Made by a program: the position numbers and the translations under genes. Shown in pieces: positions 1 through 7,472 of a DNA stretch of 9,095 nt; positions within the stretch are counted from its first letter, which is position 1; each line of letters opens with the position of its first letter. The stretch lies in contig JAHDCE010000131.1 of NCBI GenBank assembly GCA_020630045.1, positions 1-9,095 on the forward strand, read 5' to 3'. Under the pieces are notes generated by a model. The model made no database searches. It was not told the DNA's origin and worked only from the letters and a program-made list of their open reading frames with translations. Source of the DNA: Saprospiraceae bacterium. GTDB taxonomy: Bacteria; Bacteroidota; Bacteroidia; Chitinophagales; Saprospiraceae.

Positions 1-536
1 TTCGCATTTCCTTGTATAGAGGATTGAAAGTCTATCGTTTTTTTCCAAAATGTTTCTATAATCCGGTGGGTAGGTGACAATCTAAAACTGTCATGAAATA
101 CTTCTACAATATATATTCGTCCTCCCGGGCGGAGGAACCTTTGCACGTTCTTCAATAATTCTAAAGGATTCGGAACATGCTCCAGAACCCAAACGAACAA
201 GGCCGCATCATACTTGTTTTCAAGCTCTAAATCAGAAGAGGAAGCATCTCCATGAATAAATTCATATCTACTTGTATCAGCTCCTAAGTCAGCAAGTAAC
301 CCCCTGGCTTTATTGACTTGTACCTCTTCGATTTCCAAGCCGGTGATATGTAGGTGTGGAAATCGATTCAATAATAAATGTGTCTCAGCACCAACTCCAC
401 TTCCTACTTCCAACAAATGGTTGACTCTGGCAAAATCCCAACCATCGAATACAAATTCCGCCAAGGTGCCGGCCTGATCTACCAATCGCTTTTGTTCTTC
501 AGGCGAATAACCATGTATGTATTTTCTGTCTGCCAT
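1..536 (-). CDS. Class I SAM-dependent methyltransferase, 3' end beyond the left edge
   Basis: Reading leftwards from the ATG at 534-536, the frame is open to the edge, giving about 178 residues that begin MADRKYIHGYSPEEQ. The Rossmann-fold methyltransferase motifs appear in the usual order: motif I LLEVGSGVGAET (about residues 42-53, the SAM glycine loop), an acidic motif II in GLEIEEVQ, then YDAALFVWVLEHVPNP, and LRPGGRIYIVE on the following strand. These are established signatures of the Methyltransf_11/25 type. The visible end (FWKKTIDFQSSIQGN) resembles the region just before the C-terminal part in UbiE-like and natural-product methyltransferases. The substrate cannot be told. The start lies only 27 bases beyond a terminator for the upstream operon, so the gene probably has its own promoter or depends on readthrough. 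The fold is nearly certain; the role is unknown. Confidence 0.88.
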   Translation of the reverse strand, partial: MADRKYIHGYSPEEQKRLVDQAGTLAEFVFDGWDFARVNHLLEVGSGVGAETHLLLNRFPHLHITGLEIEEVQVNKARGLLADLGADTSRYEFIHGDASSSDLELENKYDAALFVWVLEHVPNPLELLKNVQRFLRPGGRIYIVEVFHDSFRLSPTHRIIETFWKKTIDFQSSIQGNA

Positions 537-562
537 TTCAAATTGATTTGGGAGCAAAATAC

Positions 563-591
563 AAAAAAGGTCATTTGCCTTTCGGCAAATG
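563..591 (-). terminator. Rho-independent terminator of the sigma-factor operon
   Basis: On the minus strand, CATTTGCC and GGCAAATG form a perfect 8-bp stem (584-591 with 572-579) closed by a GAAA tetraloop of the stable GNRA type. Two further bases and then TTTTTT (563-568) follow. It lies 46 bases past the stop of the DUF6265-like gene, so it should end the operon transcript. The plus strand has no T-run after the stem, so it is directional. Confidence 0.85.
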
Positions 592-637
592 CCCCATAAC
601 TATCCGTAATCAATTATTTAGATTGTAGTTGAAATTT

Positions 638-2122
638 TTAATTGTTCATTCGCACCATATTCCTGACGGCCCGGTTGCGATTGATTTGGTTGCGGTTATT
701 GAAATACCCCTCTTTCGAAGGTTTTGCACCGCCACCTTCATTTCTAAGTATGGTATTAAACGAATTCCCACTGGTCTGCTCTAAAACCACTTGCTTTGGG
801 AAGGTTACATTCCGATTTTCAAACACTGCCGAAAAACCGGCGTATGATTTCAATTTGTACAGTACCGGCTCTTGACTTTCATTCAAGGACATCATCAAAA
901 AGAGGTCTTCTTCCATTTTGACGATTTTCATGCCCTCGACGAATATGGTGTCTTTATTTTGAATGACATATCCCTTTCCGGAAATGGTAAATTCATCAAT
1001 TTTCGTCCATTGTTCTACAGAAAACCCACCACCTTTCATCTTTTCATTCCAAGAACCGACCAACCAATTGAAGGCATCCAATGTAGGCTTTACATTATCT
1101 TTTTCCTTCATCATGTCATAGCCTTCTTCGGCTTCTTCCGAGAATCCGAATGCAGGAGCTACGGACGATCTTTCTTTTTTCTCCGGTCTCATAAACCGGT
1201 CTACCGGATCGGTCGAACTCGGATACGTGGCGGTGGGAGACACTTCCATCGCGGCAGGACTGGTTTCTTCAATCGCAATATCAGCTCCGGCTCCATCCGC
1301 CGAGTCGGCTATTACGTAAGTATCATCTTCCTGATTTGACTTATACCCCATTTCTTCCACACTCAAATCAGCGACAACATCAGCCGGTTCTTTGAGCGAC
1401 TTGGCATTACCGGCTTTGGCATCTTCCGTGTCTTTTTTCCATCCAAAAGACGGAACGGCATCCAAAGGTTCGACATTGAGTACAGTCGGATTGAGTTCTC
1501 TTTCGACACTCGTGCTCGTTGTGGGCTTAGCAGTAAGTTCTTTTTTACTCGTAGAAGTCAAATCAGCGATTGCGACTTCTTCCATTACCGATGATTCGTC
1601 TACCTTAAAATACCTCGGTGCTTTGGCAATCATCGTATTTTCAGGGATATCGACTCGGGACGGGGCCGTTCTTTGATTCGTATTAAAATTGCGGGGATTA
1701 AATTCTTTGTCCTTGCGACCTTCATTCACATATACACGCATTCCTTTTTCTCTATCCAAATCGGAGGCGCCCACAAAGTAATTGTACTTCCGTTGAAATT
1801 CAACAATTCGTTCGTACTTCGATACGTCTTCACCTTCAATCGTAAAATCCGTCAAGACGACCATGCCTTCAGAAGCATTCTCCGCCATAGCCGTATCCAT
1901 ATCTTGCTGGTTCTGGGACATGATACCCAATACAGAAACACAAACCACCAATAACAATATAGCTGCTACCATCCCCAAATAATTCCGGGTTCGGTTATTC
2001 CGCTTCATTTGATGCCGATCCAAACGGGTTTCCAAGCGATCCCAAGCCCTAGAAGAGGGACGTTCGGACAGCTTGTGTGAATTCCGCTGGAATAACTCAA
2101 ATATTTTATCTTTTTCTTTCAT
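638..2122 (-). CDS. Single-TM protein with C-terminal DUF6265-like domain; candidate anti-sigma regulator
   Basis: 494 residues from an ATG at 2120-2122. Residues 1-48 are a charged cytoplasmic segment containing the pattern SHKLSERPSSRAWDRLE. One strong transmembrane helix follows (about 49-68, GMVAAILLLVVCVSVLGIM), so the remaining 420 or so residues should be outside the cytoplasmic membrane. Residues about 75-340 are low-complexity, acidic and rich in Ser, Thr and Ala, probably a disordered stalk. Residues about 347-460 read as one domain with FNWLVGSWNEK, VEQWTKID, FVEGMKIVK, AVFEN and TFPKQVVLEQ, matching my recollection of DUF6265. The tail is Asn/Arg-rich. The gene is the last of the ECF sigma operon. 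Topology and position suggest an anti-sigma factor, but no zinc-binding HxxxCxxC motif is visible, so this role is inference. The start is 43 bases downstream of the preceding stop. Confidence 0.85.
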   Translation of the reverse strand: MKEKDKIFELFQRNSHKLSERPSSRAWDRLETRLDRHQMKRNNRTRNYLGMVAAILLLVVCVSVLGIMSQNQQDMDTAMAENASEGMVVLTDFTIEGEDVSKYERIVEFQRKYNYFVGASDLDREKGMRVYVNEGRKDKEFNPRNFNTNQRTAPSRVDIPENTMIAKAPRYFKVDESSVMEEVAIADLTSTSKKELTAKPTTSTSVERELNPTVLNVEPLDAVPSFGWKKDTEDAKAGNAKSLKEPADVVADLSVEEMGYKSNQEDDTYVIADSADGAGADIAIEETSPAAMEVSPTATYPSSTDPVDRFMRPEKKERSSVAPAFGFSEEAEEGYDMMKEKDNVKPTLDAFNWLVGSWNEKMKGGGFSVEQWTKIDEFTISGKGYVIQNKDTIFVEGMKIVKMEEDLFLMMSLNESQEPVLYKLKSYAGFSAVFENRNVTFPKQVVLEQTSGNSFNTILRNEGGGAKPSKEGYFNNRNQINRNRAVRNMVRMNN

Positions 2123-2165
2123 TTTCTCTTGTAGTAATAGAAATCCTTATAGGGTAATAAATCAC

Positions 2166-2513
2166 TTACCATCCAAATCCCATTCTCACTTTGGGTTTAT
2201 AGATGACCTCACATTCCTCAAACACATCCAAATCTTTTTCCTCGCATGTATTCAATTTCAAAACTCCTCCATATTGACAAAGCAAATTCTTATCCCGATC
2301 ATAAACTTGTACCATCATATCGGCACAAGTCACACAACTATTGAGTTTCCATACATAGTCATCCCCTAGGGAACACTTTGTAATCTTGGTCATTCTCGGT
2401 CGCTTATCCATTATTTCTTCTACCCAATCCGGTTCCGGGTGTTCCGTATTCATTCCCGTAAAGGGAGAAAAAAACATGAGACCAAAAAAAACAATGAGTA
2501 AAGTCAATTTCAT
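2166..2513 (-). CDS. Small secreted six-cysteine protein (DUF6970-like)
   Basis: 115 residues from the ATG at 2511-2513. A TTG two codons upstream also extends the frame, but the ATG places the charged residue directly before the hydrophobic core. MKLTLLIVFFGLMFFSPFTG is a clear signal peptide, giving a mature protein of about 95 residues outside the cytoplasm. Mature cysteines are at residues 47, 60, 63, 79, 90 and 101, an even number compatible with disulfides. The stretch SCVTCADMMVQVYDRDKNLL, then CQYGGV and a further Cys, recalls the Bacteroidota DUF6970 family, where a 'vYD.dGn.iC...GG' pattern is typical. I recognise the pattern only by eye. The gene starts 10 bases after the sigma factor stop, indicating coupled expression. 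No enzymatic motif is visible. It may be a periplasmic or surface partner of the sigma/membrane-protein pair. Confidence 0.8.
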   Translation of the reverse strand: MKLTLLIVFFGLMFFSPFTGMNTEHPEPDWVEEIMDKRPRMTKITKCSLGDDYVWKLNSCVTCADMMVQVYDRDKNLLCQYGGVLKLNTCEEKDLDVFEECEVIYKPKVRMGFGW

Positions 2514-2523
2514 ATTCAATTAT

Positions 2524-3066
2524 TTATCCGACATCAGTCGCATGCCCTTCCAATCCTTGAATCATAGATTGCAAACGCTTCCTCGCTAATAGTAATTGTG
2601 ATTTGGACGTATTGATACTAATCCCCAACATTTCGGCGATTTCCCGATGTTTATATCCTTCAACCACATATAAATTAAAGACTGTCCGATAGCCCGTAGG
2701 TAACATTTCCATGAGGTTCATGATGTCTTCCGCCGCCAATTCGTCCACTACAGACACCTTTGTTTTCACATCTATATTGCTGATTTCGACCGTCAATCTG
2801 AAATTGTGTTTTTTCCTCAATTTCATCAGACATTCATTCACGAGAATCCTTCTGATCCAACCTTCAAAACTTCCCGTACCGTGATAACGATCCAAATTGG
2901 TCATCACCTTAAACAATCCTTCCACCAAAACATCTTCTGCGTCTTCGAGGCTCTTCATATATCGCTTGCACACCCCGAACATTTTCGAGGAGTACTTCTC
3001 ATACATGAACTGCTGGGCTTTCCGGTCCCCCCTTTTCACCCCGGCTATGAGTTCTTCTTCTGTCAT
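2524..3066 (-). CDS. ECF-type RNA polymerase sigma factor
   Basis: 180 residues from the ATG at 3064-3066 (MTEEELIAGVKRGD), which matches the usual start of Bacteroidota ECF sigma factors. A TTG 48 bases further up is in frame but adds an unconserved, basic N-terminus. Region 2 spans about residues 18-86 (FMYEKYSSKMF, SLEDAEDVLVEGLFKVM, FEGWIRRILVNECLMKLRKK), binding core polymerase and the -10 element. Region 4 spans about 115-168 (MLPTGYRTVFNLYVVEGYKH, then the helix-turn-helix REIAEMLGISINTSKSQLLLARKRL), binding the -35 region. Size and the region 2 plus 4 layout fit ECF factors. It is first in a three-gene operon and divergent from valS. An imperfect -7 box (AAGATTTG, 3112-3119 on the minus strand) lies upstream, but I could not find a convincing partner, so its own promoter is unresolved and may be an ECF-specific one. 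Confidence 0.95.
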   Translation of the reverse strand: MTEEELIAGVKRGDRKAQQFMYEKYSSKMFGVCKRYMKSLEDAEDVLVEGLFKVMTNLDRYHGTGSFEGWIRRILVNECLMKLRKKHNFRLTVEISNIDVKTKVSVVDELAAEDIMNLMEMLPTGYRTVFNLYVVEGYKHREIAEMLGISINTSKSQLLLARKRLQSMIQGLEGHATDVG

Positions 3067-3292
3067 AGATGCAGCGGCTGGTTTTCGATTTTTATTTGAG
3101 AACGAAATTTTCAAATCTTTGGTTTTGATCTGTAAAACAGTATGTCCCCAAACAATTCGACGTTACGGTTTCACGACTAAGATAATGATATATTCGGAAT
3201 AAAGTGGTTTGCATTTTTTGTATTGTTCCTCTACCAAAATTCTCCCACTCCACTTCATTTCGAGTATAATTACAACCTGTTGATGCGAACCG
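3067..3292. other. Divergent intergenic region between the sigma operon and valS
   Basis: AT-rich spacer between divergent genes. No ORF with protein character, tRNA or large hairpin is visible. It holds an imperfect minus-strand -7 box (AAGATTTG at 3112-3119), a TATAAT on the plus strand at 3265-3270 without a matching upstream element, and a short palindrome TATTCGGAATA at 3191-3201 that could be an operator or chance. The promoter of the sigma operon must lie here. Confidence 0.5.
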
Positions 3293-3324
3293 TTTCCGTT
3301 TTGGTGTGCAACTGACTACTTTTG
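3293..3324 (+). promoter_or_regulatory. Bacteroidota-type promoter for valS
   Basis: TACTTTTG at 3317-3324 is an exact match to the Bacteroidota -7 consensus TAnnTTTG. TTTC at 3293-3296 is a three-of-four match to the -33 TTTG, with a 20-base spacer inside the usual 17-23 range. Transcription would begin near 3330, giving a short leader of about 28 bases, so no T-box or other long attenuator is present. Confidence 0.65.
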
Positions 3325-3357
3325 TGTGATTTTATTAAAAAAATTGAGATCAATAAA

Positions 3358-6075
3358 ATGAAGGAGATCCCAACTCGCTACCAACCCAACGATGTTGAAG
3401 ACAAATGGTACGCCCATTGGATGGATAAAAATTATTTCCATTCCGAACCCGATGATAGAGAACCATACACTATTGTCATCCCGCCGCCGAATGTCACCGG
3501 TGTATTACATATGGGACACATGCTCAACAACACCATCCAAGACGTCTTGATTAGAAAAGCCCGTTTGGAAGGTAAAAACGCTTGTTGGGTTCCCGGAACG
3601 GATCACGCTTCCATCGCAACCGAAAACAAGGTGATCAAAATGCTCAAAGAGGAAAAGGGCATTAAGAAATCCGACTTGACCCGAGAAGAGTTTTTGAAAC
3701 ACGCTTGGGAGTGGAAGGAAAAATATGGTGGAATCATTCTCGACCAATTGAAAAAACTCGGTGCTTCCTGCGATTGGGAACGTACCCGGTTCACGATGGA
3801 AGAAAGCCTGTCTAAAGCCGTTACTAAGGTTTTTGTCGATTTATATAAAAAAGGAAAAATCTACCGTGGGCTCAGAATGTGTAACTGGGATCCTAAAGTC
3901 CAAACGGTTTTATCCAACGAAGAAGTCGAATTCAAGGAAGAACATTCCAAATTGTATCATGTCAAATATCGCATCGAAGGAACGGAGAACGAATGGGTCA
4001 CCATCGCCACTACCCGACCGGAAACGATATTGGCGGATACCGGTATCGCGGTCAATCCCAAGGACGAACGCTATGCCCACCTAAAGGGAAAAAATGCGAT
4101 TGTCCCCTTGGTCAATCGTGCGGTTCCTATCATATTCGACAACTATGTCGATATGGAATTCGGAACGGGTTGTTTGAAGGTCACTCCGGCTCACGATACC
4201 AATGACTACGAAATCGGAAAACGCCACGGACTGGAAGTCATCGACTCTTTCAATGCGGACGGGACATTGAGCGAAGCAGCTCAATTTTTCGTAGGCGAAG
4301 ATCGGTTCGTCGCTCGTAAATTGATGGCAGCCGAATTGGAAAAACTGGGCCAGTTGGTTCAGACGGAAGATTATCAAAATAGCGTTGGTCGATCCGAAAG
4401 ATCAAAAGCTATCGTAGAACCTCGTTTGATGTTGCAATGGTGGGTCAGTATGGACGGCTTCGCCAAAACCGCCTTGGATGCGGTCAAGGATGGAGATGTC
4501 GATTTCTTCCCCAAGCACATTTTCAACATGTACAACAGTTGGCTCAAGGAGGAAAATGTCCGTGATTGGTGCATCAGCCGCCAGTTGTGGTGGGGACATC
4601 GGATACCGGCTTGGTATTATGGCGAAGAAGTTTTCGTTGCCGAAACGATTGAGGAAGCATTGGCGGAAGCCCAGAAAAAAACGGGTAATGCGGCATTGAC
4701 TACAGATGATTTGATTCAAGATGATGATGCTTTAGATACTTGGTTCTCATCATGGCTCTGGCCGATATCCGTCTTCGACGGATTCGAAAATCAAGATGAA
4801 TTGAATTACTATTATCCGACCAATGTATTGGTAACGGGCTGGGACATCATGTTCTTCTGGGTCGCCAGGATGATTATGGCGGGATATGAATGGAGCGGAG
4901 ATCTTTTGGAAAACAAGCCGAAATATCCCTTTAAGGATGTTTATTTCACCGGAATGGTCCGTGATGTCATCAAGCGTAAGATGAGTAAATCCATCGGTAA
5001 TTCGCCGGACTCACTCAAGCTGATTGAGAAATATGGTGCGGACGGTGTCCGCTTCGGTATGTTGTCTTCGGCCGCCGCCGGGAATGATATTATTTTCGAC
5101 GCTCCATTTATTGATCCGAAAAAACAATTGGCCGTTAAGGATGAAAGTGACAACTGCATGCAAGGGCTCAACTTCGCCAACAAAATGTGGAATGGAATGC
5201 GACTTGTCCTTAGTTGGAAAATCATTGAACAACCACTCAATGAAGACTTGGGTCGTGTAAATGCACTCGCCGGACAATGGTTTGAAAGCCTGCTACAAAA
5301 GAACATTGCCGCATTAGAAGAAAGTTATTCCCAATACCGATTGAACGAAGGTGTTATGGGACTGTACAATTTCATCTGGGGCGACTTCTTTTCTTGGTAT
5401 CTGGAAATCATCAAACCACCTTATGGTGAAGGAATAGATCGTAAAACTTACGAAACCGCCGTTAATTTCTTCGAGCGATTGATGACCATACTTCATCCTT
5501 TTATGCCTTTCGTTACGGAAGAGATTTGGCATTTACTCAAGGAGCGAAAAGATGGTGAAGATTGCGTCATCAGTCGCTACCCAACAGCAGGTGCATTTGA
5601 CGAAAAATTATTGGCTGACTTCGAAGCGACCAAAGACATTATTTCAAAAGTCCGGGACATCCGAACGAAGAACGGTTTGAAAAAACATGAACCGCTTAAG
5701 TTCTTTGTTCAAAAAACGGATGGAGTCGAACAACTACTGAGCCGGGAAGGGTTGAAGGAAACCATCATCAGAACTGCGGTTTTGGAAAGTATCGTATTTA
5801 CTGATTCCGAACCGGAAAACGGTGTCGCTTTCATTTCCGGACCAGAAAAATTCTATGTCATCGTCGAAAAAGAAATCGATGTCGAAGCCGAACGGGAAAA
5901 AATGACCAAGGAACTGAACCGACTCCAAGGCTTTTTGACCGGCATAGAAAAGAAACTCGGTAACGAACGTTTCGTCAATAACGCACCTGAAAAAGTCGTT
6001 GCGATGGAACACAAAAAGAAATCCGACACCGAAGCCAAAATCAAAAACTTGGAGGAGGCTTTGGCGAAATTGTAA
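3358..6075 (+). CDS. valS: Valyl-tRNA synthetase
   Basis: 905 residues. Cytoplasmic class I aminoacyl-tRNA synthetase that charges tRNA-Val with valine and hydrolyses mischarged threonyl-tRNA. The HIGH signature is HMGH at residues 51-54 within PPPNVTGVLHMGH, and KMSKS is at residues 541-545. The CP1 editing domain lies between, with WVTIATTRPETILADTGIAV and FGTGCLKVTPAHDTNDYE. ISRQLWWGHRIPAWY and YPTNVLVTGWDIMFFWVARM are typical ValRS blocks. An anticodon-binding helical domain follows. The C-terminal coiled-coil tRNA arm runs from about residue 834 to the end (EREKMTKELNRLQGFL, NAPEKVVAMEHKKK). Length is close to the bacterial norm (951 in E. coli). The start is the ATG at 3358, giving MKEIPTRYQPNDVEDKWY, the expected N-terminus. 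A TTG at 3322 is in frame but lies inside the -7 promoter box. The gene appears intact and monocistronic, with its own promoter and terminator. Confidence 0.99.
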   Translation: MKEIPTRYQPNDVEDKWYAHWMDKNYFHSEPDDREPYTIVIPPPNVTGVLHMGHMLNNTIQDVLIRKARLEGKNACWVPGTDHASIATENKVIKMLKEEKGIKKSDLTREEFLKHAWEWKEKYGGIILDQLKKLGASCDWERTRFTMEESLSKAVTKVFVDLYKKGKIYRGLRMCNWDPKVQTVLSNEEVEFKEEHSKLYHVKYRIEGTENEWVTIATTRPETILADTGIAVNPKDERYAHLKGKNAIVPLVNRAVPIIFDNYVDMEFGTGCLKVTPAHDTNDYEIGKRHGLEVIDSFNADGTLSEAAQFFVGEDRFVARKLMAAELEKLGQLVQTEDYQNSVGRSERSKAIVEPRLMLQWWVSMDGFAKTALDAVKDGDVDFFPKHIFNMYNSWLKEENVRDWCISRQLWWGHRIPAWYYGEEVFVAETIEEALAEAQKKTGNAALTTDDLIQDDDALDTWFSSWLWPISVFDGFENQDELNYYYPTNVLVTGWDIMFFWVARMIMAGYEWSGDLLENKPKYPFKDVYFTGMVRDVIKRKMSKSIGNSPDSLKLIEKYGADGVRFGMLSSAAAGNDIIFDAPFIDPKKQLAVKDESDNCMQGLNFANKMWNGMRLVLSWKIIEQPLNEDLGRVNALAGQWFESLLQKNIAALEESYSQYRLNEGVMGLYNFIWGDFFSWYLEIIKPPYGEGIDRKTYETAVNFFERLMTILHPFMPFVTEEIWHLLKERKDGEDCVISRYPTAGAFDEKLLADFEATKDIISKVRDIRTKNGLKKHEPLKFFVQKTDGVEQLLSREGLKETIIRTAVLESIVFTDSEPENGVAFISGPEKFYVIVEKEIDVEAEREKMTKELNRLQGFLTGIEKKLGNERFVNNAPEKVVAMEHKKKSDTEAKIKNLEEALAKL

Positions 6076-6098
6076 TGCCGAAATCAGAATATGAATTC

Positions 6099-6132
6099 AA
6101 AGACCGCTTCCATTCGGGGGCGGTCTTTTTAT
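6099..6132 (+). terminator. Terminator after valS, probably bidirectional
   Basis: AAAGACCGCTTCC (6099-6111) pairs with GGGGGCGGTCTTT (6116-6128): 13 base pairs, two of them G-U, around the loop ATTC. The run TTTTT (6126-6130) follows on the plus strand. The convergent kinase gene ends at 6129, directly against the hairpin. The minus-strand copy has only a short T-run, so it probably terminates that transcript less efficiently. Confidence 0.9.
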
Positions 6133-7358
6133 ATTTTCTTTGGTATGCGGAAGCAGAAAGTCGTTCCCTTTCCTATAGCGGTGGATTCAACCCAGATGCT
6201 TCCCTTATGATTTTCAACAATCGCACGACAAATAGCCAGCCCTACTCCTGTACCGCTATACTCTTCATCATGGTGCAAACGACGGAACAATCCGAAAACT
6301 CGTTCTTTATATTCTTCGCTCATTCCGATTCCATTATCCGTAATACTGAATAAATGATGCTTGTTTCCAAATGTATATCGAATGTCTATTCGTCTGACCG
6401 GTTCGTGATTGTATTTGATACTGTTTTCTATAATCCTCGCGAATAACTGAAAAATTTGGTTTGAATTACCTCGAATTGCTTTGGGATAAGGATCCACCCA
6501 ATTCAATTCCACGTTTATGTCGGAATAGCCTTTTTTCACAAATTCATCCAGGTCATAAATCAATTCTTGAAATGAAACATAGGAATAATCCCCTTTCCCT
6601 TTTTCATATTTGAAATAATCCATAAGGTCATCCAGGATCTTATCCATCCTAGTGACTCCATTTAATATAAAATCCAAATACTCATTGACTTCTTCCTCTT
6701 CCTCCACATCTATTTTGGATTTCACCAAGGAAGAAAAAGAACCGATGGTACGCAACGGGGTTTTCAAATCATGGGAAGCGATATTGACGAATTGTTTTAA
6801 ACGCTCATTTTTATGTTCCAACTCCTTATTGGCCCCTAGCAAACTCCTTGTTATAAAATCCCGCTTCTCCATCACCACAACATGCACCAAAAAGAGAATG
6901 AATACACTTAGGAAATAAACCTCCCTGCTAATTTCGGTTTCGGGCTGTATCCCAAAACTGATGCTCAATAAGGCAAAACAGAATATGTAAAACGAAATCA
7001 TTTCCCAATTATTCCGATTGATAATAGCGATGCCACTCAGTGACAAATACAATCCAATAGAATAATCCGGAGAGAAATGATTGACATGAACAATCCAAAT
7101 GATCCAGGCAATGGTGATAAAATTACCGATATAACAAGGCAAGGCGACGTATTTCCGCACTTGTGGCTGTACAAAAGAAAGAACCAACAACCCACCCCAA
7201 TAAAGGGATAATAGCCATCGATGCAACATGACCTCTTCTGATCCCGGAGCGTACCGAATCAAGAAAAGGCCATACACCGGAAGGAATATCGTCATCAGGA
7301 TAATCCAGATACGGAACACCCAAATCTCATAACTTTCTATTTCAAAATGTTTCAACAT
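6129..7358 (-). CDS. Six-TM sensor histidine kinase
   Basis: 409 residues from the ATG at 7356-7358. A TTG 39 bases upstream is in frame but coincides with a -7 promoter box, and a stop lies immediately before it. Residues about 14-163 contain six hydrophobic helices (roughly 14-34, 47-63, 74-92, 99-114, 119-136, 147-163) with very short loops, so there is no large external sensor domain. A short coiled coil (about 172-190) leads to the HisKA dimerisation domain with IASHDLKTPL; H196 is the predicted phosphorylation site. The ATPase domain has the N box (ENSIKYN, N312), G1 DNGIGM (341-346), F-box RVFGLFRRLHHDEE and G2 GTGVGLAICRAIVENHKG (369 onward). The SHDLKTPLR and FRRLH wording is that of phytochrome-related kinases common in Bacteroidota. 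No receiver domain is fused and no response regulator lies next to it here, so the partner and signal are unknown. Confidence 0.95.
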   Translation of the reverse strand: MLKHFEIESYEIWVFRIWIILMTIFLPVYGLFLIRYAPGSEEVMLHRWLLSLYWGGLLVLSFVQPQVRKYVALPCYIGNFITIAWIIWIVHVNHFSPDYSIGLYLSLSGIAIINRNNWEMISFYIFCFALLSISFGIQPETEISREVYFLSVFILFLVHVVVMEKRDFITRSLLGANKELEHKNERLKQFVNIASHDLKTPLRTIGSFSSLVKSKIDVEEEEEVNEYLDFILNGVTRMDKILDDLMDYFKYEKGKGDYSYVSFQELIYDLDEFVKKGYSDINVELNWVDPYPKAIRGNSNQIFQLFARIIENSIKYNHEPVRRIDIRYTFGNKHHLFSITDNGIGMSEEYKERVFGLFRRLHHDEEYSGTGVGLAICRAIVENHKGSIWVESTAIGKGTTFCFRIPKKI

Positions 7359-7394
7359 CCGCAACGGCTTCGATGGCAGTACTCTTTCTCTTAT

Positions 7395-7419
7395 CAAAAG
7401 TAATCAAATCACAAAAGTA
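7395..7419 (-). promoter_or_regulatory. Tandem -7 promoter boxes for the histidine kinase gene
   Basis: On the minus strand TACTTTTG occurs twice, at 7412-7419 and 7395-7402, each an exact match to TAnnTTTG and part of a 9-base direct repeat (TTACTTTTG) with a 17-base period. The upstream copy has a weak -33 candidate TTAG (7437-7440) at a 17-base spacer. The downstream copy has no good -33 partner. Either would give a short leader to the ATG at 7358. Confidence 0.55.
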
Positions 7420-7472
7420 AGGCGAACGGTACACACCTAAGGATTGTTTTACATCAATAAAAGATAAAAGAA

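Noticed and set aside
378..599. 73-codon open frame on the plus strand
   Set aside because: Antisense of the methyltransferase N-terminus and running through its terminator; no protein family character.
872..1339. 155-codon open frame on the plus strand
   Set aside because: Antisense of the well-supported DUF6265-like membrane protein gene, with Phe/His-rich composition typical of a shadow frame.
3191..3201. Palindrome TATTCGGAATA as an operator
   Set aside because: Only 5-base arms in AT-rich DNA, single copy, easily explained by chance.
3265..3270. TATAAT as an E. coli-style -10 box
   Set aside because: No matching -35 element, and Bacteroidota primary sigma factors use the TAnnTTTG box, which is present downstream.
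3322..3357. Upstream TTG start for valS
   Set aside because: It adds 12 unconserved residues, overlaps the exact -7 box TACTTTTG and would lie upstream of the predicted transcription start; the ATG at 3358 gives the standard N-terminus.
3361..3368. AAGGAGAT resembling a Shine-Dalgarno sequence just after the valS ATG
   Set aside because: It encodes Lys-Glu-Ile of the conserved N-terminus and no suitable start codon follows at the right distance; Bacteroidota depend little on Shine-Dalgarno pairing.
4081..4377. Open frames on both strands inside valS, including this 98-codon one
   Set aside because: valS is an intact conserved gene through this region; the others are shadows of its codon pattern.
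6075..6353. 92-codon plus-strand frame just after valS
   Set aside because: It runs through the terminator hairpin and then antisense to the conserved ATPase domain of the histidine kinase.
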